DNA of 41,383 bases from JAWWPG01 sp038327385 (GCA_038327385.1 JBBQKY010000002.1:1-41383), one strand, 5' to 3'; shown: positions 15,861 through 24,143, counted from the first letter of the stretch. Translations and numbers: made by a program. The notes: generated by a model from the letters alone, not told the origin.

Positions 15861-16331
15861 TCAGACGGCGGCGCCGAAACCCTGCTGACGAAGCGCCTCG
15901 TACACCGCGACAGCGGCGGTGTTCGACACGTTCAGCGAGCGCACGCCGGGCAGCATCGGCACCCGGACCGTCGAGGTGACCCGTCGGTCCGCGAGAACCT
16001 CGGCGGGCAGGCCGGTCGACTCCGGCCCGAAGAGCAGCACGTCGCGGGGGCGGTAGCGGACGTTCGCGTAGCCGATGCGCCCCCGCGAGGTGAACGCGAA
16101 GACCCGGACGTCGTCGCCGGCCAGCTCCCGCCACGCGGCATCCAGGTCGGCGTGCACGGTCACGGAGGCGAGGTCGTGATAGTCGAGACCGGCGCGTCGC
16201 AGCTGCGCGTCCGACAGGCCGAACCCGAGCGGGCGCACCAGGTGCAGCTCGCAACCGGTGGCCGCGACCAGCCGGATGGCGTTTCCGGTGTTGGGCGGGA
16301 TCTCCGGTCGGTAGAAGAGCACACGGAACAC
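15861..16331 (-). CDS. trmL: tRNA (cytidine(34)-2'-O)-methyltransferase
   Basis: A compact 156-residue SPOUT protein of TrmL type, consisting of the knot domain only. Motifs: EIPPNTGNAIRLVAATGCEL (residues 10-29), DVLLFGPESTGLPAEVLADR and VPMLPGVRSLNVSNTAAVAV near the C-terminus. It methylates the ribose of the wobble base (C34 or modified U34) in tRNA-Leu isoacceptors. It follows the membrane protein gene at 16359 by 27 nt on the same strand, so it may be the last gene of the MoxR operon; downstream, 45 nt away, begins the decayed HipA-like gene. Confidence 0.95.
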   Translation of the reverse strand: MFRVLFYRPEIPPNTGNAIRLVAATGCELHLVRPLGFGLSDAQLRRAGLDYHDLASVTVHADLDAAWRELAGDDVRVFAFTSRGRIGYANVRYRPRDVLLFGPESTGLPAEVLADRRVTSTVRVPMLPGVRSLNVSNTAAVAVYEALRQQGFGAAV

Positions 16332-16358
16332 CAGCCGATGCTCTCATCTTCGACGTCG

Positions 16359-16892
16359 TCACGGTTTCTCCGGAGTGCGGCCGCCAAGCGCCTCCCGTCG
16401 TAGCAGGAGTGCGACTCCCGCGATGAGCGCGAGGCTGAGGGCCGGGGCCAGCTGGGTGCTCGTGTGCGGCAGGTGGCGGAACCCCAGCGCGGCGACGTAG
16501 ATGGCAGCGGTCAGTCCGGTCACGACGGCGCTTCGTGCGAGCCACCGCACCTTGACAACCGGGTCGAACGCCGCCCCGGGCGGTGCCGTCGACTGCAGGG
16601 ACAGGCACGCGTGCGCGGTGAACATCAGCAGCGCCACCACGAGAGTCCACGCTGACCCGCCGCCCGGTCGGGCGGCGAGCCACACGAGCGCCACGACGCC
16701 GAGCGCGACGAGTCCGCCCGCTGAGTCTGGGCGGGCGTACGACGATGCGGCTGCCAGCACCACCGCCGGCACCATCCACACCTGGAGTCTTCCGGCGACG
16801 ACGACAACCGGCAGCACCGAGATGACGGCGACGGTAGGCAGCAGCGCGAGCACCGCGCGGTCCCGGGAGCGGGGCGCGGGCGGCGTGCTCAC
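16359..16892 (-). CDS. hypothetical membrane protein of the MoxR operon
   Basis: A 177-residue protein with five or six hydrophobic segments (for example TVAVISVLPVVVVAG, MVPAVVLAAASSYA, GLVALGVVALVWLAA, AVVTGLTAAIYVAALG and LAPALSLALIAGVALLL) and short polar ends. I recognise no named family; its place after DUF58 at a 4-nt overlap (16889-16892) indicates a role together with the MoxR/DUF58 system at the membrane. Confidence 0.78.
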   Translation of the reverse strand: MSTPPAPRSRDRAVLALLPTVAVISVLPVVVVAGRLQVWMVPAVVLAAASSYARPDSAGGLVALGVVALVWLAARPGGGSAWTLVVALLMFTAHACLSLQSTAPPGAAFDPVVKVRWLARSAVVTGLTAAIYVAALGFRHLPHTSTQLAPALSLALIAGVALLLRREALGGRTPEKP

Positions 16893-18223
16893 CGGCGCGC
16901 CATAGTCGGTGCCGAGCTGCGGCGGCCCAGGTCACGCAGGACCAGATCCAGGCTGCCCGGTCCGCGCCACGCCACCACGGGGATGCCGCGCCGGTTGAGC
17001 GCGCGAAGGTCGGCGTCCCGCTCGAGGCGACGTATCCGCCAGGCCACCGTGATGGCCGGGTCGCTCATCCCGCCGAGGTGCTGGGGGAGGGTGTCCACCA
17101 CGATGACCGACAGGCCGCGCGCGGACAGCGTGGCTGCCTGCCGCAACGCCAGCTGGGAGCTGCAGGCCGACAGCATCACCACGGTGGTGTTGGCGCCGAG
17201 CCGCAACCTCAGGAGCTTTCCCTCGGCTGCGTCGCGGTTGCCCACCTTGGTGCCGGCCAGCCTCGTGAGCACCTTGCGGAGATGGTTGCGACCGGCAGCC
17301 GGTGCCAGCCTGAGCAGGTCCGGGCCGAAGACGCACAGACCGACTCGCTCCCCGTGCCGCAGGAAGTGCTCCGCGACGGCTCCGGCCGCCCGCACGGTCA
17401 CGTCCAGGCTGCTGGCGAACCCGTCGATGCCCTCGCTGGTGCCCAGGTCGGTGGAGGCGTCGACAAGCAGCATCACCTCGGCATCCTGGTCCGCCCAGGT
17501 GGAGACCACGTGCAGCGTCTGGCTGCGTAGTGAGACGGGCCAGTGGATCCGCCGCAGCCGGTCGCCGGCCATGAACGGCCGGATGGTCGCGAACTCGCTC
17601 CCTTCGCCACGCCTCGCTGCGCGGTTCAAGCCGACCAGACCTATCGGGTGCGGGGTGGGAGCTGTCGCGTCGAAGACCGCGGGGAGGGGAAGCGTCGTCT
17701 GCACCAGACCCGGGATCTCGACGGTGCCCCAGCGGAAGGCTCCCCAGCTGCTGGTGGCAGAGACCAGCGCGCGCCCGACCCGCTGCACGCCCCAGCGGGT
17801 GGACCGCGCCTCGACCGACATCGTGACGGATGACCGGTCGTCGCCGTACGACGGCGCGGTGCGAGCCCCGCCGGGTGGTCGCAGCTGCTGGTACTCGTCC
17901 CTCTCGAGGAGCACGGCAGCCTGGTCGAGGCCCGCTACGGCCTCGACCTCAACCCGCCAGAGCATCGCCTCGCCCTCGCGGAGCACCGGCAGCGACTGCG
18001 GGTGACGCAGTGCCGGTACGGTGCGGGGCTGCGTCACGAGTGACCAGGCGGTCACGACGAGGAACGGCGTCGCCAGCACCGTCAGCCCGGGATCGCGGAA
18101 CAGCAGCGCAGCGACCAGTAAGGAGATCCCAAGGACCGCCGCGCGCAGGTAGGCCTGTGTCGAGACCCACCGGCCCTCCCGGCCGTCGGGGGGCGCCTCG
18201 CGGTCAGGCACGGGCCAGGTCAC
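16889..18223 (-). CDS. DUF58 domain protein (MoxR partner)
   Basis: A 444-residue protein with two N-terminal membrane helices (about residues 24-58), an extracytoplasmic beta region with the Ser/Gly-rich linker, and the DUF58 signature GEGSEFATIRPFMAGDRLRR followed by IHWPVSLRS. Next comes a von Willebrand A-like part (DAEVMLLVDASTDLG and later VVMLSACSSQLALRQAATLS). DUF58 proteins are thought to work with MoxR ATPases in assembling or maturing metal- or envelope-related complexes. The GTG start overlaps the end of moxR by 20 nt; the GTG at residue 20 (VSTQAYLRAA) is an alternative. Confidence 0.92.
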   Translation of the reverse strand: MTWPVPDREAPPDGREGRWVSTQAYLRAAVLGISLLVAALLFRDPGLTVLATPFLVVTAWSLVTQPRTVPALRHPQSLPVLREGEAMLWRVEVEAVAGLDQAAVLLERDEYQQLRPPGGARTAPSYGDDRSSVTMSVEARSTRWGVQRVGRALVSATSSWGAFRWGTVEIPGLVQTTLPLPAVFDATAPTPHPIGLVGLNRAARRGEGSEFATIRPFMAGDRLRRIHWPVSLRSQTLHVVSTWADQDAEVMLLVDASTDLGTSEGIDGFASSLDVTVRAAGAVAEHFLRHGERVGLCVFGPDLLRLAPAAGRNHLRKVLTRLAGTKVGNRDAAEGKLLRLRLGANTTVVMLSACSSQLALRQAATLSARGLSVIVVDTLPQHLGGMSDPAITVAWRIRRLERDADLRALNRRGIPVVAWRGPGSLDLVLRDLGRRSSAPTMARR

Positions 18224-19178
18224 CGGGTGCCGGCGTGGGAACGGCGGTGAGAATGTCGCGCACCACAGTGGTTCCCGACGCGCTGCTCATCCAGAGCTCC
18301 GGCTTGACCGTGATGCGGTGGGCGAGAACGGCCTCCGCCACGGCCTTCACGTCCTCCGGGGTGACGTAGTCGCGTCCGTCGATGACGGCGTACGCCCGGG
18401 AGGTCAGCATGAGTCCGAGAGAGCCCCGTGGCGATGCCCCGAGCAGCGTGTGAGGGTGGGTGCGAGTTGCCGTGGCCAGGGCCACGCAGTACTCCGCGAC
18501 GCTGTCCTCGACGGTGACGGTCTCGACGGCATCCTGCATGGCCACCAGGGTGGCGGTATCGGTCACGGGGTCAAGCGTCTGCTCCTCGTGCCGGCGGGCC
18601 ATTCGGCGGGCCAGCACGTCGCGCTCCTGGCTGGCGCTGGGGTAACCGAACGAGACCCGCATCAGGAAGCGGTCGAGCTGCGCCTCGGGAAGCGGGTACG
18701 TGCCCTCGTACTCCACCGGGTTCGCCGTAGCGAGCACGTGGAACGGACGGGGCAGCAGGAAGGTCTCGCCCTCGACGGTGATCTGGCTCTCCTGCATCGC
18801 CTCCAGCAGAGCCGCCTGGGTCTTCGGCGGTGTCCGGTTGATCTCGTCGGCCAGCAGCACCCCGGTGAACAGCGGCCCGCGACGAAAGGTGAACTCGCCC
18901 GCGCGCTGGTCGTAGATGAACGACCCGGTCAGGTCGCCAGGCAGCAGGTCCGGCGTGAACTGCGCGCGGCGGAACTCGATACCGAGGGTCTGGGCGAAGG
19001 AGCGCGCCGCCAGCGTCTTACCGAGGCCCGGGAAGTCCTCCAGCAGGACGTGTCCGCGCGACAGGACGCAGCTGAGGATCAGACCCAGCGCATGGCGCTT
19101 GCCGACGACAGCTCGCTCCACCGAGTCGAGCACCTGGTCCGCTAGGGACGAGACGGCAGCGATGTCGAGCTCGGTCAC
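18204..19178 (-). CDS. MoxR family AAA+ ATPase
   Basis: A 324-residue AAA+ ATPase. Walker A is EDFPGLGKT (residues 47-55), Walker B VLLADEINR with the DE at 111-112, followed by PPKTQAALLEAMQESQITVE (helix insert), the sensor-1 region HVLATANPVEYEGTYPLPEA and the arginine-finger/sensor-2 region SPRGSLGLMLTSRAYAVIDG with DYVTPEDVKAVA. MoxR proteins act as chaperone-like ATPases together with DUF58 partners. The GTG at 19178 (VTELDIAAVSSLADQVLDSV) overlaps the stop of the upstream gene (GTGA); the open frame beyond it is not coding. Confidence 0.95.
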   Translation of the reverse strand: MTELDIAAVSSLADQVLDSVERAVVGKRHALGLILSCVLSRGHVLLEDFPGLGKTLAARSFAQTLGIEFRRAQFTPDLLPGDLTGSFIYDQRAGEFTFRRGPLFTGVLLADEINRTPPKTQAALLEAMQESQITVEGETFLLPRPFHVLATANPVEYEGTYPLPEAQLDRFLMRVSFGYPSASQERDVLARRMARRHEEQTLDPVTDTATLVAMQDAVETVTVEDSVAEYCVALATATRTHPHTLLGASPRGSLGLMLTSRAYAVIDGRDYVTPEDVKAVAEAVLAHRITVKPELWMSSASGTTVVRDILTAVPTPAPGDLARA

Positions 19179-19657
19179 AGGGCCTCCAGCCGGTCGAGCG
19201 CCGCCAAGACCCGAGGCGACGACGGATCCGCCTCGCGGCCGGGCCCGGTGTTCAGGTACGACGTCAACGGCTCGCCCAGGACGCGGCGCGCCGCCGCCGG
19301 GTCTGTCGAGCGTTCGATGCCGTACTTGTCCAGGAGAAGGCGGTCGGCGACGCCTACCAGGCTCGCGTGGATGGCGGCGCAGGCGGTGCGCTGGTCGGTG
19401 GCCTCGGCGACCTGCTGGGAGAGCCGGGCGAACCGCGGGTCGTGAGTCCGCCAGGCGTTGCTGGGGCGGTAGAGCTCCCACCGCGGGGGTGGGTCGAGCA
19501 GGAAGGTGTCAGCGATGAGCCAGCCGATCGCCAGCACGGCCACCACAGCTGTGCCGAGGGCGACCGGGCGCGCCGGGCGCTCCGAGAGCGCGGCGTACCC
19601 GAGCAGCAGCCCCCACGCCAGGGCGGCGACGAGCACGCGTCCGCCCCAGGGCCTCAT
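19175..19657 (-). CDS. hypothetical membrane protein upstream of moxR
   Basis: A 160-residue protein with two N-terminal membrane helices (about residues 8-24 and 32-52) and a cytoplasmic helical domain of about 100 residues (RFARLSQQVAEATDQRTACA, LLLDKYGIERSTDPAAARRV). No named family is recognised. It overlaps both neighbours by 4 nt (ATGA with the DUF4129 gene, GTGA with moxR), so it is part of the same operon and probably the same membrane complex. Confidence 0.82.
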   Translation of the reverse strand: MRPWGGRVLVAALAWGLLLGYAALSERPARPVALGTAVVAVLAIGWLIADTFLLDPPPRWELYRPSNAWRTHDPRFARLSQQVAEATDQRTACAAIHASLVGVADRLLLDKYGIERSTDPAAARRVLGEPLTSYLNTGPGREADPSSPRVLAALDRLEAL

Positions 19658-20337
19658 CGCAGCACCGGGACCGCGGCCAACTGGTCGGCGAGGACCGCAA
19701 GTGCCGCGGCCGCGCGCTCCCGCTGGGTCTCGGTGATCGGATGCTCCGAGAAGCGAGCCTCGCGGTAGAGGTCACCCAGGGCGGTGATCGCCTCGCCGTC
19801 GAGGGACAGCTGGTGCATGGCGCGCGCCGTGAACTCTTGCGGCGTGTCGGAGGGCGACGCCGCGAGCCCGGCGCGCCTCGTCGCGGTGTGCAGCCGCAGC
19901 CAGCACGCGATGATCGCGTTGCGGGGAGTGCCCAGCCCGATCTCGCCCATCTGCTCCTGCGCGGCTTCGGCCAGCTCGACCCCGAGGAGGGTCTGCCAGC
20001 CGCCGGCCGGGGGATCCTCCGCTCCTCCGGGCTGGTCGTCGCGGGGCGGCGCTTTGCGACCACGGCGGCTCATCACCAGCAGGGCGAGGAGGCTCGAGGC
20101 ATACAGGAGGAGAAGCACCGTGGCGACGACCACCAGCCAGTGCGGGAACGCGTTCGCATCGACGCGGTTCCTTGGCGACCCGAGCTTCGGCGTCCGCGGC
20201 GGCGGCGGGTCCGCGCGGGCGGCAGTCAGCGGTCGGGAGGCGCCCATCAACGGCTGCGACGAGGCCGTGGACAGCACGAGTGTGGTGAGCAAGACAGTGA
20301 CCAGCAGCCCTCCGAGAACGTACGCGCGACGCCGCAT
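19654..20337 (-). CDS. DUF4129 domain membrane protein
   Basis: The first gene of the leftward MoxR operon, 227 residues from the ATG at 20337 (MRRRAYVLGGLLVTVLLTTL). It has an N-terminal signal-like helix, an extracytoplasmic Pro-rich segment, a second membrane helix (about residues 68-90, HWLVVVATVLLLLYASSLLA) and the DUF4129 domain: RNAIIACWLRLHTATRRAGL, SDTPQEFTARAMHQLSLDGE and LYREARFSEHPITETQRERA. DUF4129 proteins commonly accompany MoxR/DUF58, sometimes fused to a transglutaminase; that fusion is absent here. The frame is open to 20385, but the sequence before 20337 is poor. Confidence 0.88.
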   Translation of the reverse strand: MRRRAYVLGGLLVTVLLTTLVLSTASSQPLMGASRPLTAARADPPPPRTPKLGSPRNRVDANAFPHWLVVVATVLLLLYASSLLALLVMSRRGRKAPPRDDQPGGAEDPPAGGWQTLLGVELAEAAQEQMGEIGLGTPRNAIIACWLRLHTATRRAGLAASPSDTPQEFTARAMHQLSLDGEAITALGDLYREARFSEHPITETQRERAAAALAVLADQLAAVPVLR

Positions 20338-20437
20338 GGCGCCACCGTAGGGGAGCGGCCTCCCGCTGGCGAGAGGCGCACGCACATCTTGTCCTCCTCG
20401 TGACGCCTCGCCCGCCCTACGGGACCTGGATCGGCAG

Positions 20438-20453
20438 GCTACCTATGAGTAAC
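20438..20453. promoter_or_regulatory. imperfect palindrome over the acyl-CoA dehydrogenase promoter
   Basis: GCTACCTATGAGTAAC reads the same on both strands at 10 of 16 positions (core TAC-N2-AT-N2-GTA). It overlaps a TAACAT hexamer (20450-20455) that would serve as -10 for the dehydrogenase gene, starting at 20487. TetR-type repressors of fatty acid genes bind sites of this size and place. No regulator gene is adjacent. Confidence 0.4.
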
Positions 20454-20486
20454 ATGGCAGCAAGCGACAAGCGGAGGACCTGCCTG

Positions 20487-22433
20487 ATGAGCATCGACGT
20501 GAGCCGACCCCCGGTGAGCCAGCCCGCCGTCAGCGAGCGGCAGGCGCGCGAGGTGGCCGAAGCGGCGCGGGAGGCCGAGTGGACCCGCCCGAGCTTCGCG
20601 AAGGAGCTCTACCTCGGCCGCTTCGACATCGCGCTCATCCACCCGTACCCCGCCAGCACCGCGGCCGAGGCGACCCGGGAGACCGAGTTCCTCGGCTGGC
20701 TCGAGGAGTTCTGCAGGACGCTCGACGGGGGCCTCATCGAGCGGGAGGCGCAGGTCCCCGACGAGTACCTGGCGGGCTTCGCGGAGCTGGGGTGCTTCGG
20801 GATGAAGATTCCCGAGCAGTACGGCGGTCTCGGCCTGTCAACCTCGTGCTACGGGCGGGCCCTCATGCTCATCGGCTCGGTGCATCCCACCCTCGGCGCC
20901 ATGATGTCTGCGCACCAGTCCATCGGCGTCCCGGAGCCGGTGCGGATGTTCGGCAGCGACGACCAGAAGCGCCGCTTCCTGCCCAGATGTGCGGCGGGGG
21001 CGATCACCGCGTTCCTGCTCACTGAGCCAGATGTCGGCTCCGACCCCGCCCGGCTTGCGTCCACGGCGACGCCCACACCGGACGGGTCGGCGTACATCCT
21101 CGACGGGGTCAAGCTCTGGACGACGAACGGGGTGATCGCCGAGCTCGTGGTCGTGATGGCAGCTGTGCCCGCGAGCGACGGTAGCCGAGGCGGGATAACG
21201 GCATTCGTCGTCGACAGCGACGCGGAGGGAGTCACCGTCGAGCAACGCAACGCCTTCATGGGCCTTCGCGGGCTCGAGAACGGCGTCACCCGCTTCGACA
21301 GGGTCCGGATCCCGGTCGAGGACAGGTTGGGCAAGGAGGGCCAGGGCCTCAAGATCGCCCTCACCACGCTGAACGCCGGTCGGCTGTCGATCCCCGCCCT
21401 GTGCGCGGGCGGCGGGAAGTGGGCCGTCAAGATCGCGCGCGAGTGGTCGGCGGCGCGAGTTCAATGGGGCAGACCGGTGGGAGAGCACGAGGCGGTCGCC
21501 ACCAAGCTCGCGTTCATGGCAGCCACCACGTTCGCCCTGGAAACCGTCTTCGACGTCTCGGCGCGGCTGAACGACGCCGGCACCCAGGACATCCGGATCG
21601 AGGCCGCGCTCGCGAAGCTCTGGTCCAGCGAGATGTCGTACCGGGTGGCAGACGAGCTGGTCCAAGTGCGCGGCGGTCGAGGCTACGAGACGGCCGACTC
21701 GCTGGCCGCGCGTGGGGAGCGGGCCGTTCCCGCCGAACAGGTGCTGCGGGACCTGCGGATCAACCGGATCTTCGAGGGATCCTCGGAGATCATGCACCTG
21801 CTCATCGCGCGGGAGGCCGTCGACGCGCACCTGAAAGCCGCCGGGGCGCTGGCCTCGCACGACGCATCCCCCGGCGACAAGGCCAAGGCCGCCGTGCACG
21901 CCACCGGCTTCTACGCCGGGTGGCTGCCGCAGCTCGTCGCCGGGAAGGGGATGAAGCCCACCAGCTACTCGGAGTTCGGTCCATTGGCCAAGCAGCTGCG
22001 GTACGTCGAGCGGTCGTCGCGCAGGCTCGCCCGCCAGACGTTCTACGGGATGGGCCGGTGGCAGGCGGGCCTCGAGTACCGGCAGGCGTTCCTCGCCAGG
22101 ATCGTCGACATCGGTGCCGAGCTGTTCGCGATGGCGGCCGTCTGCAGCCGGGCGCAGGCGATGAGATTGGCGGAGGACCCCACCGCCGAGGCCGCCGGGA
22201 TGCTTGCCGCGGCGTTCTGTGGTCAGGCTCGGGTGCGCATCGACATGCTCTTCGACCAGCTATGGAACAACTCCGACGGAGCCGACCGTGACCTTGCCGG
22301 CGCAATGCTGGCCGGAGACATGGACTGGCTCTCGGGCGGAGTCATCGACGGATCAGAGGGAACCGGTCCGTGGATCGCCACCTGGCAGCCCGGCCCGTCG
22401 GTTGGCGAGAACGTCCGGCGTCGTTACCGCTGA
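20487..22433 (+). CDS. acyl-CoA dehydrogenase, FadE10/very-long-chain type
   Basis: A 648-residue flavoprotein, longer than ordinary acyl-CoA dehydrogenases (about 390) because of an N-terminal extension of about 60 residues and a C-terminal helical domain of about 170 residues, as in FadE10 and VLCAD/ACAD9 enzymes. Seen: FGMKIPEQYGGLGLSTSCYG, FAD-site FLLTEPDVGSDPARLASTA, the strand LDGVKLWTTNGVIAELVVVM, the helix LGKEGQGLKIALTTLNAGRL, WGRPVGEHEAVATKLAFMAA, VQVRGGRGYETADSLAARGE and the catalytic-Glu region NRIFEGSSEIMHLLIAREA. It oxidises acyl-CoA in beta-oxidation. A GGAGGA ribosome binding site 8 nt upstream fixes the ATG at 20487. Confidence 0.95.
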   Translation: MSIDVSRPPVSQPAVSERQAREVAEAAREAEWTRPSFAKELYLGRFDIALIHPYPASTAAEATRETEFLGWLEEFCRTLDGGLIEREAQVPDEYLAGFAELGCFGMKIPEQYGGLGLSTSCYGRALMLIGSVHPTLGAMMSAHQSIGVPEPVRMFGSDDQKRRFLPRCAAGAITAFLLTEPDVGSDPARLASTATPTPDGSAYILDGVKLWTTNGVIAELVVVMAAVPASDGSRGGITAFVVDSDAEGVTVEQRNAFMGLRGLENGVTRFDRVRIPVEDRLGKEGQGLKIALTTLNAGRLSIPALCAGGGKWAVKIAREWSAARVQWGRPVGEHEAVATKLAFMAATTFALETVFDVSARLNDAGTQDIRIEAALAKLWSSEMSYRVADELVQVRGGRGYETADSLAARGERAVPAEQVLRDLRINRIFEGSSEIMHLLIAREAVDAHLKAAGALASHDASPGDKAKAAVHATGFYAGWLPQLVAGKGMKPTSYSEFGPLAKQLRYVERSSRRLARQTFYGMGRWQAGLEYRQAFLARIVDIGAELFAMAAVCSRAQAMRLAEDPTAEAAGMLAAAFCGQARVRIDMLFDQLWNNSDGADRDLAGAMLAGDMDWLSGGVIDGSEGTGPWIATWQPGPSVGENVRRRYR

Positions 22434-22448
22434 GCCCACCGAGACGTG

Positions 22449-22604
22449 TCAGCGGCCGGTGATGCGGTGCTCGACGCGCTGGACGCGGTTGTTCAGACGT
22501 TGCTGGCGACGTGCCAGCCGCACTGCGGTACGCAGGGCGAGCTCGTCGGCCTCGGCTCGCCTGGACGCATCCACAGCGTGCGCGACGTCCCTGGCGGTCC
22601 ACAT
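22449..22604 (-). CDS. small charged helical protein, 51 residues
   Basis: An open frame too short for routine calling, but with an excellent ribosome binding site (GGAGGA, 6 nt before the ATG at 22604). The predicted protein starts MWTARDVAHAVDASRRAEAD and ends LNNRVQRVEHRITGR; it is rich in Arg, Glu and Ala with heptad-like spacing and should form one or two amphipathic helices. No Cys or membrane segment. It converges with the acyl-CoA dehydrogenase gene (stops 15 nt apart) and has its own promoter region with inverted repeats. I recognise no family; binding to nucleic acid or to a partner protein is conceivable but only a guess. Confidence 0.6.
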   Translation of the reverse strand: MWTARDVAHAVDASRRAEADELALRTAVRLARRQQRLNNRVQRVEHRITGR

Positions 22605-22639
22605 AACTTCCTCCGGTTTCCGTGCTTCTCGACAGACCC

Positions 22640-22674
22640 GTAGCGTAAGATGCTACTGGGATAGTGACTCTTAC
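22640..22674. promoter_or_regulatory. overlapping inverted repeats upstream of the 51-residue gene
   Basis: GTAGC (22640-22644) and GCTAC (22652-22656) flank GTAAGAT; in addition GTAAGA (22645-22650) is mirrored by TCTTAC (22669-22674). On the minus strand a TACGCT hexamer inside the first repeat could be a -10 element, leaving a leader of about 35 nt before the GGAGGA-preceded ATG. The patch is clearly less GC-rich than its surroundings, which fits a promoter/operator. Confidence 0.45.
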
Positions 22675-22763
22675 ATCATACAGCCGTCGGTTCACCGATT
22701 CCAACGTGGCGGAGCCATTGTGGGGGAGGACACACCCGGCAGCACAGCTCAGGACGTGACCGA

Positions 22764-22793
22764 CGCCAGACGCCAATGGATGCGCGTCTGGCG
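22764..22793. repeat. perfect 10-bp inverted repeat (strong hairpin)
   Basis: CGCCAGACGC (22764-22773) and GCGTCTGGCG (22784-22793) pair perfectly around a 10-nt loop. It lies in the 400-nt gene-poor stretch between the 51-residue gene and the end of the glycosidase gene (22605-23000), where I see no other convincing gene. No T-run follows on either side. It could be a terminator of the glycosidase transcript (about 210 nt after its stop), a small-RNA element or a protein site. Confidence 0.5.
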
Positions 22794-23000
22794 CCGTGTG
22801 AGCATCGTGGATCCCCCTCCGGACCCGCCTGCTCACCGCCTCGACCGCGCCGAGATAGTCACCTGCGGCCAAGGCGTCGTTCTATTTCTGCGAGCTCCAC
22901 CGAGCGAGAGCGCCAACGGAGGTGCAGAGGTCCAGTCTAAGTGCTGACAGGGTATGGCGACAATAGCGGCTCTTCACCGGGTCAGGTCCGGTCCGGTCCG

Positions 23001-24143
23001 TCACGTGGACGGGGACAAGGTGCTCTTCACGTGTGCCACGGTGAGCGTCTGCTGGAGGGGGATGGTGTACCGCGTGTTGCCGTGGCTGCCTGTCTTGCGA
23101 GTGCCGATGTCGCACGTGAGGGCGGCAGGCACCACAAGCGTCACAGCGGCCTGTTTCTCCTTCAACAGGTAGACGGTCCACTTGCCGTTTCCGTCGCTGG
23201 TCACGACCGCCTCGGTGTCGGACTCGACGCCCTTCGAGAAGGCGGCCAGCGATCCGGGGAACGACTGCCCGCCGTCTTGGGTCGCGAGGAGCGTCCGCAC
23301 CTCCTCGTAGGCAGGCTTCGGGTTCACCGGCTCCATGAGCCCGAACATGCCCTCGCGACCCGCAACGTGCTGGGACTCGTCGGCGAACTCGTACAGCAGA
23401 GTGCCGATGATGCCGGTGACGTGGTTGCGGAGCAGGGCTTCTACAGAGAACCGTCCTGCGAGGCTCGGGTCCGTGTCGTCGGACGTCCAGCCCGTCTCGC
23501 TGTGCCAGAGCGGCAGCGGCCCGTACGCCTGACCGGCCCGCTCCGCCTCAGCGGCGTTCAGGGACGGTCCCGCATTGCCCGGATAGAAGTGGAAGTCCCC
23601 CACGTCACACCAGCGCTGGATGCCCGCGGCGGCCAGCGCCTGGTAGTCCGCGTCGACGTTGGGCACGTTGTGCTTCAGTGCAGGTCCCACGACGGCTACG
23701 TGGTCGGCCAGGTTGGGCTGGTTGAAGACCTCGGTGAAGATGGCTTGCTGGATCCCGGTAACCCGTGCCGGCCAGGTGGTGCCACCGTGGGCGTTTGCCT
23801 CGTTGGGACCGCACACCGCGAGGACGGAGCTGGCGATGGGTGACTGTGCCAGCGCGATGACATCGGCGCGCACGGCCGCCGCCGAGTAGGTCATGTCACC
23901 GACGAAGAGGTAGAAGCCGATCCCGGACTTCGCCAAGGCGCCGAAGGCGGCTTGCTGGGCCACGCTCTTGGGCCACCAGCGCTCCCGGATGAATCCGACC
24001 TTGAGGTCGATGAGTGCCTGCAGGATGTGCGGGTTGGGGGTCGCTCCAACGGAGTAGACAGACGGGTTGAAGCAGAAGTGCGTGTTGGCGCCACAACCGT
24101 CGCGCAGGTGAGCCCGCGAGGTCGTCTGGAGGGGTCTGCTCAT
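23001..24143 (-). CDS. GH-A clan glycoside-hydrolase-like protein, no signal peptide
   Basis: A 380-residue protein with the layout of a clan GH-A TIM barrel (about residues 15-290) followed by a small beta domain (VVTSDGNGKWTVYLLKEKQA onward). The proposed acid/base is Glu115 in LAVCGPNEANAHGG (the Asn-Glu pair at the end of strand 4) and the nucleophile Glu216 in PLWHSETGWTSDD. Barrel strands VGFIRERWW and DFHFYPGN fit. The family number and sugar are not clear from reading. No export signal is visible, so it is cytoplasmic or exported by another route. The ATG at 24143 has GGAGAG as ribosome binding site; the open frame upstream of it is not coding. Confidence 0.82.
   Translation of the reverse strand: MSRPLQTTSRAHLRDGCGANTHFCFNPSVYSVGATPNPHILQALIDLKVGFIRERWWPKSVAQQAAFGALAKSGIGFYLFVGDMTYSAAAVRADVIALAQSPIASSVLAVCGPNEANAHGGTTWPARVTGIQQAIFTEVFNQPNLADHVAVVGPALKHNVPNVDADYQALAAAGIQRWCDVGDFHFYPGNAGPSLNAAEAERAGQAYGPLPLWHSETGWTSDDTDPSLAGRFSVEALLRNHVTGIIGTLLYEFADESQHVAGREGMFGLMEPVNPKPAYEEVRTLLATQDGGQSFPGSLAAFSKGVESDTEAVVTSDGNGKWTVYLLKEKQAAVTLVVPAALTCDIGTRKTGSHGNTRYTIPLQQTLTVAHVKSTLSPST

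Noticed and set aside
20838..21899. 353-codon leftward frame inside the acyl-CoA dehydrogenase
   Set aside because: Antisense shadow without recognisable domain, start signal or motif.
22342..22872. 176-codon leftward frame between dehydrogenase and glycosidase
   Set aside because: No ribosome binding site or family; the neighbouring frame with GGAGGA and a 51-residue product is more convincing.
22721..22947. Possible rightward GTG-started frame of 75 codons (VGEDTPGSTAQDVTDARRQW...)
   Set aside because: Weak start context, low-quality second half and overlap with the perfect hairpin; evidence too thin to call.
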